This document shows, one piece after another, positions 1 to 5,780 of a stretch of DNA of 8,703 nt. Under the pieces are notes generated by a model that worked only from the letters and a program-made list of their open reading frames with translations, ran no database searches and had not been told where the DNA came from. The first letter of the stretch is position 1; the number at the start of each line of letters is the position of its first letter. Origin of the DNA: Bacteroidota bacterium (GTDB lineage Bacteria > Bacteroidota > Ignavibacteria > Ignavibacteriales > Ignavibacteriaceae); contig JAJYIL010000105.1 in assembly GCA_021790055.1 (NCBI GenBank), positions 1 to 8,703 on the forward strand, in the 5' to 3' direction. Made by a program: the position numbers and the translations under genes.

Positions 1-72
1 TTGCTCAAGATAAATCCTAATTTGTAGCTTGGTGATTTTGTGGCAAAAGAAAATAGCCGCGAGGACACTAAG

Positions 73-2658
73 TCAAATAAATTTAGCTACAACTTTTTCA
101 ACCTCACTAAGGGCAGAAGCAATCTTTTCAACATCTTTTCCGCCAGCTGTTGCTAAGTGCGGTCTTCCGCCGCCGCCGCCGCCGATAAGCTTTGCGAGCT
201 CGCCAACGATTTTTCCCGCGCTCAATTTCTTTTCTTTTATAAGATCATCCGAAACTACGCAGACAATGCCTACCTTACCTTCGATCTCGGTAAAAAGAAC
301 TCCTACTCCGTTCTTAATTTTATTTCGTAAATCGTCGCCAAAAGATTTTAACTCATCCATATTGTCGGCATTTACCCTTGCCTTATATATTTTGATCCCG
401 TAGGCTTCGGTTGACTTTGAAATTACGGAGTCAATCTGCCCAAGCTTTTCTTTTAATTTAAATTCGGAAATTTCCTTCTCTAATTTTTTCTTTTCATTAA
501 GAAGCTCCGCAATCTTATCTTCAGACTGCCTAAAATTATTTATCTGTGTAAGAATAAAATGTTCAACGCCTTCGCCGGTAACGGCTTCAATTCTTCTTAC
601 GCCGCTAGCAATTGACGACTCGCTAATTATTTTGAACAAGCCGATTTCAGAAGAATTTTTTACATGAGTGCCCCCGCAGAATTCCATGCTGAAATCTCCG
701 AACTGGACAACATTAACAAAGTCGCCATACTTATCACCGAAAAACATAAGCGCTCCCATCTTCTTTGCAGTATCAAATGGAACGTTGCGGTGATGCTGCA
801 GCGGGATGTTAAGCCTTAGCTGCTCATTAACCATGGTTTCGATGTTTCGAAGGTCGCTTTCGCTAAGCTTTGCAAAGTGTGTAAAGTCGAAGCGAAGCCT
901 GTCAGGACCAACATACGAACCGGCTTGATGAACATGCGTTCCTAATATTTTTCTTAAAGCAGCATCAAGAAAATGCGTAGCAGAATGGTTGCGCATAATA
1001 TCCCAGCGGCGCTTCTCATCAACCTGGGCAAGTACTTCCATGCCGGGAATTATCCTGCTTTCGTTTTCGTTCTCAACAACGTGAATTGTTTTGTTGTCGA
1101 TCTTAGTTACGTCAATTACGTTTAACGAAGTACTTCCGGCAATCAGTTTGCCAAGGTCATCAATCTGTCCGCCTGCTTCCACGTAGAACGGAGTTCTATC
1201 CAGGATAATTAGATTGCTGCCGTTTTCTTTTTTATGCCCAATAATTTTCGCTTTTGATTTTAATTCATCGTAGCCGGAGAACTCGGAGTTTGCCGGCTCA
1301 ATCAGTTCAAATGATTTTAGATCGGCAGTAGAAATATTTACTGAGGCAAATTTTTCTTTTGATGCTTCTCTTGCACGCTGTCTCTGCTCTTCCATCAAGT
1401 TATTAAAGCTGGCTTCATCAATTGTAAAGTCGCTCTCTATTGCCATTACATTTGTAAGATCAACAGGGAAACCGTAAGTATCATAAAGCATAAAAACGTC
1501 TTCGCCGGGAATTACATTTGCCCCAGATTCCTTCAATCCTTTAATTAAATCTTCAAACAGTTCGATGCCGCGGTCAAGCGTTGCGTTAAAGCTTTCTTCC
1601 TCTGCTTTGATTACTCTTTCTATGTAGCTTTGCTTTTCTTTTATCTCCGGGAAAATACCGCCCATGTTTGACACAAGAACATGAACAAGCTCAAAAAGGA
1701 AAGGTTTGTTCAAGTTTAATTTTCTTCCGTAGCGGGCGGCGCGCCTTAAAATTCTTCTAAGAACATAGCCGCGACCGTCATTGCCCGGCACAGCACCATC
1801 CGCAATTGCAAAAGTTAATGTCCTTATATGGTCCGCAATTACGCGCATCGGAATTTTGCTTTCCTCCTTTTCATACTTCACACCGGATATTTTTGCAACC
1901 TCATCAATCAACGGAGTAAAGACATCCGTATCGTAGTTCGAGCTTTTCTTTTGAAGTACTGCGCAAACTCTCTCGAATCCCATCCCTGTGTCTACATGCT
2001 TTGCAGGAAGCTCATGCAGCTTTCCTTCTTCATCTCGGTTATATTGAATGAAAACCAGGTTCCAAATTTCGATACATTCCGGTACGCCTGCATTTACGTA
2101 TTCCGGATTGTCATAATCATCGATTAAGTTGATATGAATTTCCGAGCAGGGACCGCACGGACCGGTCTCACCCATTTCCCAAAAATTATCTTTCTCATCA
2201 AACCGTAAAATATGCTTTGGATTTATATCTGTTTTGGTTTTCCAGAATTCGAAGGCTTCGTTGTCCGTACGATAAACCGTTGCATACAATCTTTCCTTAG
2301 GCAGCTTCCAAACCTCCGTTAACAGCTCCCAAGCCCACTGGATTGCCTCGGCTTTGTAATAATCGCCGAAAGACCAGTTGCCGAGCATTTCAAAAAACGT
2401 ATGATGATAAGTGTCGTGACCAACTTCTTCAAGGTCGTTGTGCTTGCCGCTTACGCGTATACATTTCTGCGTATCTGCTGCGCGTTTATATTCTCTTGTG
2501 CCGGTTCCGAGAAAAACATCCTTAAATTGGTTCATGCCGGCATTTGTAAAGAGCAGAGTCGGGTCATCGAAAGGAACCACCGGCGAGCTGGGAACAATCC
2601 GGTGGTCTTTACTCTTAAAGAAATCCAAAAACTGCTGTCTTATTTCACTCGAAGTCAT
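73..2658 (-). CDS. alaS: Alanyl-tRNA synthetase (AlaRS)
   Basis: Cytoplasmic class II aminoacyl-tRNA synthetase that charges tRNA-Ala with alanine and hydrolyses mischarged Ser/Gly-tRNA. It has 861 residues, close to the usual 870-880, so it is complete. Aminoacylation core: about residues 1-250, with the TQKCIRVSGKHNDLEEVG block (63-80), YHHTFFEMLGNWSFGDYYK (84-102), GPCGPCSEIH (166-175) and DTGMGFERV (223-231). The tRNA-recognition helices include GRGYVLRRILRRAARYGRK near 295-313. The editing domain carries the zinc-site motifs HSATH (H558, H562) and CGGTH (C661, H665). A coiled coil (about 705-740) leads to the C-Ala domain with GGGGGGRPHLATAGG (826-840). Start: the ATG at 2656-2658 gives the normal MTSSEIRQQFLDFF N-terminus. 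The upstream region is A/G-rich but has only a weak Shine-Dalgarno. The stop is TGA. It is transcribed divergently from the glutaredoxin gene. Odd point: a pure (GGC)n tract codes the glycine run. Function is essentially certain from motifs. Confidence 0.98.
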   Translation of the reverse strand: MTSSEIRQQFLDFFKSKDHRIVPSSPVVPFDDPTLLFTNAGMNQFKDVFLGTGTREYKRAADTQKCIRVSGKHNDLEEVGHDTYHHTFFEMLGNWSFGDYYKAEAIQWAWELLTEVWKLPKERLYATVYRTDNEAFEFWKTKTDINPKHILRFDEKDNFWEMGETGPCGPCSEIHINLIDDYDNPEYVNAGVPECIEIWNLVFIQYNRDEEGKLHELPAKHVDTGMGFERVCAVLQKKSSNYDTDVFTPLIDEVAKISGVKYEKEESKIPMRVIADHIRTLTFAIADGAVPGNDGRGYVLRRILRRAARYGRKLNLNKPFLFELVHVLVSNMGGIFPEIKEKQSYIERVIKAEEESFNATLDRGIELFEDLIKGLKESGANVIPGEDVFMLYDTYGFPVDLTNVMAIESDFTIDEASFNNLMEEQRQRAREASKEKFASVNISTADLKSFELIEPANSEFSGYDELKSKAKIIGHKKENGSNLIILDRTPFYVEAGGQIDDLGKLIAGSTSLNVIDVTKIDNKTIHVVENENESRIIPGMEVLAQVDEKRRWDIMRNHSATHFLDAALRKILGTHVHQAGSYVGPDRLRFDFTHFAKLSESDLRNIETMVNEQLRLNIPLQHHRNVPFDTAKKMGALMFFGDKYGDFVNVVQFGDFSMEFCGGTHVKNSSEIGLFKIISESSIASGVRRIEAVTGEGVEHFILTQINNFRQSEDKIAELLNEKKKLEKEISEFKLKEKLGQIDSVISKSTEAYGIKIYKARVNADNMDELKSFGDDLRNKIKNGVGVLFTEIEGKVGIVCVVSDDLIKEKKLSAGKIVGELAKLIGGGGGGRPHLATAGGKDVEKIASALSEVEKVVAKFI

Positions 2659-2680
2659 TTTCTCTTTCTGATTTTTCGTG

Positions 2681-2714
2681 TAAAGATAATAAAATCGAAC
2701 TTAAAATTTTGAAA
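2681..2714 (-). promoter_or_regulatory. Possible alaS promoter (Bacteroidota-like)
   Basis: On the minus strand, TATCTTTA (2681-2688) matches the TAnnTTTG -7 box of Bacteroidota at 7 of 8 positions and lies 22 nt upstream of the alaS ATG. A TTTC (2711-2714) 22 nt further upstream is a poor match to the -33 TTTG. The surroundings are very AT-rich, so a chance match is likely. Confidence 0.2.
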
Positions 2715-2760
2715 CCAAATTGTCTTTTAATCATCGAACCGTGTGGTTTTAAAATTTATT

Positions 2761-2765
2761 GGGAG
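2761..2765 (+). promoter_or_regulatory. Shine-Dalgarno of the glutaredoxin gene
   Basis: GGGAG followed by four A residues and then ATG at 2770. This purine block decides the start: the in-frame GTG at 2743 would add nine residues (VLKFIGRK-like) that are not part of the glutaredoxin fold and has no ribosome site of its own. The 4-nt spacing is slightly short. Confidence 0.55.
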
Positions 2766-2769
2766 AAAA

Positions 2770-3018
2770 ATGCAAACACAACCAAAAGTAGTAATGTTTA
2801 CAACGCCCACATGCAGCTTCTGCAATGCGGCAAAAAGATATTTAAGAGAAAAAAGTATAAAGTTTACCGAGGTTGACGTAAGCCGCGATTTCAATGCAGC
2901 AAGAGATCTGCAAAGAATGACCGGTCAAACCGGAGTGCCGGTAATCTTAATTAACAACCGCCCCATTGTGGGATTCGATAGACCTAAAATAAACCAAATG
3001 TTAAATATAAGAGGATAA
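2770..3018 (+). CDS. Small glutaredoxin-family thiol-disulfide protein (CxxC)
   Basis: Cytoplasmic 82-residue thioredoxin-fold protein expected to carry out thiol-disulfide exchange. Visible elements: strand KVVMFTT, the active site TCSFC (C15, C18) at the start of helix 1, the cis-proline loop TGVPV (P57) and the following strand ending in GFD (68-70), which normally positions glutathione or another partner. The length is that of short bacterial glutaredoxin / NrdH / YruB-like proteins. The NNRPIVGFDRPKINQML ending resembles the group annotated as 'Uxx-star' glutaredoxins, whose reductant is uncertain. No signal peptide or membrane segment is seen. The start is taken at ATG 2770 because of the GGGAG upstream; GTG 2743 is the alternative. 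It is the first gene of a likely bicistron, with only 4 nt to the groES-type start. The physiological substrate cannot be read from the sequence. Confidence 0.9.
   Translation: MQTQPKVVMFTTPTCSFCNAAKRYLREKSIKFTEVDVSRDFNAARDLQRMTGQTGVPVILINNRPIVGFDRPKINQMLNIRG
3011..3014 (+). promoter_or_regulatory. Shine-Dalgarno of the GroES-type gene
   Basis: GAGG lies 8 nt before ATG 3023, inside the last codons of the glutaredoxin gene. Its overlap with the upstream coding sequence supports co-transcription and coupled translation of the two genes. Confidence 0.6.
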
Positions 3019-3022
3019 TACA

Positions 3023-3295
3023 ATGAAAATTAAACCGATGGATGACCGCCTTGTTCTCGAACTACTCGAGGAAGAAACCAAAACTAAATCAGGACTTTAT
3101 ATTCCGGACACTGCAAAAGAAAAACCAATTATGGGTAAAGTAGTGGCAGTAGGTACAGACGAAGATTTGCGCGAGAAGGTTAAGGAAGGCGATAAAGTTC
3201 TGTTTGCAAAGTACGGAGGCGAAGAGGTAAGCTTTAATGACAAGAGCTATAAGATAGTTCAGCGCTCCGATGTGCTGGCGGTAATCGAAGACTAA
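3023..3295 (+). CDS. groES: GroES-type (Cpn10) co-chaperonin
   Basis: 90-residue member of the Cpn10 family, whose heptameric ring caps GroEL and closes the folding chamber in the cytoplasm. Family landmarks in order: N-terminal strand MKIKPMDDRLVLELLEEE; mobile loop about 17-35 with the GroEL-contacting hydrophobic tripeptide L25-Y26-I27 in SGLYIPDTAKEKP (usually an IVL- or IIL-like tripeptide); GKVVAVG (38-44); VKEGDKVLFAKYGGEEV (53-69); and the closing strand SDVLAVIED (82-90). The segment between VAVG and VKEGD (45-52) is about six residues shorter than in typical 94-97-residue GroES as I recall them, so the roof beta-hairpin is probably reduced. It follows the glutaredoxin gene by 4 nt and ends at a convergent gap; no groEL follows. 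It may be a second, stand-alone GroES, or groEL may lie elsewhere in the genome. Family assignment is very secure. Confidence 0.96.
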   Translation: MKIKPMDDRLVLELLEEETKTKSGLYIPDTAKEKPIMGKVVAVGTDEDLREKVKEGDKVLFAKYGGEEVSFNDKSYKIVQRSDVLAVIED

Positions 3296-3302
3296 TTCTA
3301 AA

Positions 3303-3358
3303 GCATAGTGCAAAGAGCATGGCGCATAGAGTGCTTAACCCCGCCCTATGCGCTTTGC
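3303..3358. repeat. Degenerate GCAWAGN heptamer repeats forming an inverted repeat / hairpin
   Basis: Four tandem heptamers are read on the plus strand: GCATAGT (3303-3309), GCAAAGA (3310-3316), GCATGGC (3317-3323) and GCATAGA (3324-3330). Two heptamers are read on the minus strand: GCAAAGC (3352-3358) and GCATAGG (3345-3351). The arms pair: GCAAAG 3310-3315 with CTTTGC 3353-3358, and CGCATAG 3323-3329 with CTATGCG 3346-3352. That gives 13 bp with a 7-nt bulge equal to one repeat unit and a 16-nt loop. It lies between the convergent groES-type and acyl-CoA synthetase genes. It could act as a two-way transcription terminator, but no T-tract follows the stem on either strand, so it is listed as a repeat. 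Confidence 0.65.
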
Positions 3359-3386
3359 GTGAAATTAAGAACTTAATATCTTCCTC

Positions 3387-5477
3387 TTAAGGTTTCAGTT
3401 TTATTCTGAAATCAACTATACTAAGTGAATCCTCAATACCAACGATAAGCGGGTTGAAATCAAACTCCACAACCTGCCAGTTATCAAGCATCATCTGAGC
3501 GGAAGATTTTATTACATTCCTAATTTTTTCCAGATCAACCGGTTTCTCTCCTCGAACTCCTTTTAAAATTTTACCTATCTTTGTTCTCTCTATAATTTCT
3601 TCAATATCCTCATCGCAAAGATATGCCGATTTAATGCAGGTGTCGTCATAAACTTCAATGTACTTTCCGCCGCTGCCAAACATGATCATTGGTCCGAAAG
3701 AATTATCTCTAAATCCTCCTATCAAAAGCTCATGCTTGGGCTTAATGAAAGGCTGGATTAAGTATCTATCAAGCTCAAGGTTATTTCTGTTAAAATTTTT
3801 TTTGATTTCATCTGCAGCCGATAGAAGTTCTTCTTCATTTAGAATACTGATCTTGACGGCATCCAGCTCGGACTTATGACATACCTTAAAAGAAATGCCT
3901 TTTAATACAACCGGGAAATCAATCTTAAACGAAATTCGATTTATTTCACCTGCAAGGATATAATTTGATTTTACCAGCGGTAAATTATAATCGCGAGCCA
4001 ATATTTCCGATGTCCGGTGTCTAATAAAACCGGAGTCATTATTTTCCGGCGCCTTAAGAAAATCCGAAATTTTGATTTTGGAATTTCCCGGTTGAAGATA
4101 AGATCTCTTTAACTTTTTCTTTTCATAAAATAAAATGTTAGAAATTACCTCAGCAGGCTCTTCAGGGTTTCTAAACAAGGAAATTTTATATTTGGAACTG
4201 AGCCTGTATTTCTCCCAAAATTCCGGTAAAGGCATAACAACCTGGTAAACCGGCTTTCCGGATTTAATTGAATTTATATTTTCAATTACCCCAAAGGCAG
4301 GCACCATAACCGGCTCGACAAAAATTGAAATAACCGCATCAACGTTTTCATCACCAGCTACTATTTCATTCACCGCTTTAAATTGTTCCGCTGTTCCTGC
4401 GGGAAGAAGATCAACAGGATTTTCAATACTTCCTTCGGGGCGGACAATCTCTCTCAATTTCTTCTTTGTTGCATCTGAAAATTTTGAAAGTGCTAATTTT
4501 TCATTGTTAATTGAATCAACCGCTAATATAGCGGGTCCCCCGGCATTTGTAACTACTGCGACCCGGTTTCCCCTTGGCAGCGCAAAGCTTTCAAATCCTT
4601 TTGATGTATTGAATAATTCATTCAAGTTGTCAGCCCGAATAATCCCGAACTGATCAAGCACGGCATCAACAACTTTATCGCTGCTGCCGAGTGCACCGGT
4701 ATGGGATGATGCCGCTTTTATTCCCTCCTCAGATCTTCCGGCTTTTAGAATTATTACCGGCTTGGTAATATCTCTGCAAATAAATTTCTTAATAAACCGC
4801 TCTCCCACCTCGAAACTTTCAAGATAAAAAGTCATTAGGGAAATGTTGTCGTCTGACTGCCAGAAATCCATCATATCATTTTCGGAAATGTCGGCTTTAT
4901 TTCCTGCGCTGATAAAATGTGCAAACCGGATATTGGTTTCCCTCAATGAATTCAGTACTGCAGCGCCGATAGCGCCGCTCTGGGAAAAGAAGGCTGTTTG
5001 CCCTGTCTCAGGCTTTTCTGCCACGAACGTTGCATTCAATTTAATCCGGCTTAATGTATTTATTACTCCCATGCAGTTGGGTCCAACCAGCCGAGCGCCG
5101 GCGGCTTTAATCTTTTGAAGAATTTTTCTTTCAAGCTCTTCGCCCTCTTTGCCCGTTTCCTTAAAGCCCGCAGTAACCAGTACGATTGATTTAGTTCCTT
5201 TCTTTAAGATTGAATCGATTGAGTCTTCGACAAAAGCTTTTGGAACTACAATTATTGCAAGATCAATTTCCGCTTTGATTTCTTCAACAGCTTTGCAGCA
5301 CTTGCAGCCAAGGATGGAACCGGAATTCGGATTTACAGGGAACAGCTTGCCTGTATACCCGAATTCGATGATTGATCTTAAAATTTCATATCCCACGCTC
5401 TTCTCTTTTGAAGAAGCTCCGGCAATGCAGATTGAGGAAGGATAGAAAAAGCTTTTTATTTCAGTTTCAACTTTCAT
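3387..5477 (-). CDS. ADP-forming acyl/acetyl-CoA synthetase, fused alpha-beta subunits
   Basis: Cytoplasmic enzyme of the NDP-forming acyl-CoA synthetase superfamily, expected to convert acyl-CoA + ADP + Pi to acid + CoA + ATP. In acetate- or branched-acid-forming metabolism this yields ATP; it can also run in reverse. Its 696 residues match single-chain fusions. CoA-binding Rossmann domain: residues 8-135, with GASSKEKSVG (20-29) and VGPNCMG (131-137). Succinyl-CoA-ligase-like domains follow (about 155-450), with FFSQSGAIGA (163-172), the conserved YLE (E220) and the phosphorylated-histidine motif SSHTGALGSSDK (H259). A linker (about 451-485) leads to an ATP-grasp domain (about 490-696) with a second relay histidine in CHKSE (H534), QPFIKPKHELLIGG (575-588), MFGSGG (599-604) and EFDFNPL (671-677). 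No C-terminal GNAT domain is present, so it is not a Pat/PatZ acetyltransferase. The segment after H534 (SELDAV) departs from the usual SDxGGV, so substrate range is uncertain. ATG 5475-5477 is preceded by GGGGA five nt upstream. Confidence 0.92.
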   Translation of the reverse strand: MKVETEIKSFFYPSSICIAGASSKEKSVGYEILRSIIEFGYTGKLFPVNPNSGSILGCKCCKAVEEIKAEIDLAIIVVPKAFVEDSIDSILKKGTKSIVLVTAGFKETGKEGEELERKILQKIKAAGARLVGPNCMGVINTLSRIKLNATFVAEKPETGQTAFFSQSGAIGAAVLNSLRETNIRFAHFISAGNKADISENDMMDFWQSDDNISLMTFYLESFEVGERFIKKFICRDITKPVIILKAGRSEEGIKAASSHTGALGSSDKVVDAVLDQFGIIRADNLNELFNTSKGFESFALPRGNRVAVVTNAGGPAILAVDSINNEKLALSKFSDATKKKLREIVRPEGSIENPVDLLPAGTAEQFKAVNEIVAGDENVDAVISIFVEPVMVPAFGVIENINSIKSGKPVYQVVMPLPEFWEKYRLSSKYKISLFRNPEEPAEVISNILFYEKKKLKRSYLQPGNSKIKISDFLKAPENNDSGFIRHRTSEILARDYNLPLVKSNYILAGEINRISFKIDFPVVLKGISFKVCHKSELDAVKISILNEEELLSAADEIKKNFNRNNLELDRYLIQPFIKPKHELLIGGFRDNSFGPMIMFGSGGKYIEVYDDTCIKSAYLCDEDIEEIIERTKIGKILKGVRGEKPVDLEKIRNVIKSSAQMMLDNWQVVEFDFNPLIVGIEDSLSIVDFRIKLKP

Positions 5478-5766
5478 TTAGTCCCCGAAATAATTATAGA
5501 TTACGATAATCGAAAAACTTCCCACATGGAGTTTCATCGAATGATCAAAGCTAAAACAAAAATAGCTAATTAGAAAACAGCCCCCCGCGTTACGGTAAAA
5601 AATTAATTAAATTTTTTTATATTTCGGGTAACCATAGAACAAATAATGAAAAATCACCTAAATACCCTTCCGTATAAGCATAGGATTCATCCCATTTTAA
5701 TTTATAATATTCCAGATACTGTTAAGCTGAAACTCAATGACTATTACCAACCTATTTTTACCTTAA
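5478..5766. other. Divergent AT-rich intergenic region
   Basis: 289 bp between the divergently transcribed synthetase and histidine kinase. It holds a candidate promoter for the synthetase; the small dyad GATTA-CGA-TAATC (5499-5511) in that gene's presumed leader; a C6 run (5581-5586); an AT-rich near-dyad centred on TTAATTAA (about 5597-5618); and a 44-codon open frame that runs into the kinase start. No RNA gene or mobile element is recognised. No convincing kinase promoter was found; TATATTTC (5618-5625) resembles a -7 box but lacks a partner. Confidence 0.5.
5546..5577 (-). promoter_or_regulatory. Candidate promoter of the acyl-CoA synthetase gene
   Basis: On the minus strand TAGCTTTG (5546-5553) matches the Bacteroidota TAnnTTTG -7 box exactly. 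TTTT (5574-5577), 20 nt upstream, is a 3-of-4 match to the -33 TTTG. This would give a leader of roughly 60 nt. The assignment depends on the organism using this sigma-factor consensus, which is inferred. Confidence 0.35.
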
Positions 5767-5780
5767 ATGATCAGCAGTAA
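5646..5780 (+). CDS. Doubtful 44-aa ORF overlapping the histidine kinase start
   Basis: ATG 5646 opens a 44-codon frame (MKNHLNTLPYKHRIH..., ending TLNDQQ) that stops at TAA 5778-5780, overlapping the kinase start by 14 nt in another frame. No Shine-Dalgarno sequence precedes it, and no family is recognised. There is no signal peptide or membrane helix. Its main interest is position: the kinase ATG has no ribosome site of its own, so ribosomes ending here could re-initiate on it. It may equally be a chance frame in AT-rich DNA. Confidence 0.18.
   Translation: MKNHLNTLPYKHRIHPILIYNIPDTVKLKLNDYYQPIFTLNDQQ

Noticed and set aside
22..92. 8-bp inverted repeat TTGTAGCT (22-29) / AGCTACAA (85-92) around the alaS stop, as a terminator
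   Set aside because: The loop would be 55 nt, the right arm lies within the coding end and no T-tract follows; a chance match is more likely.
29..403. 124-codon plus-strand open frame opposite the 3' end of alaS
   Set aside because: It is antisense to the conserved C-Ala domain; the proline- and serine-rich translation only reflects the glycine tract read on the other strand.
2743..2769. GTG start giving a 91-residue glutaredoxin
   Set aside because: No ribosome site before the GTG, while GGGAG precedes ATG 2770, and the extra residues do not belong to the fold.
3364..3377. ATTAAG / CTTAAT dyad just downstream of the acyl-CoA synthetase stop as a terminator
   Set aside because: Six A/T-dominated pairs with a 2-nt loop cannot form a stable hairpin and no T-run follows.
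5597..5618. AT-rich near-palindrome around TTAATTAA as an operator or origin element
   Set aside because: Homopolymeric A and T runs make such symmetry common in AT-rich intergenic DNA; no second copy or known box is seen.
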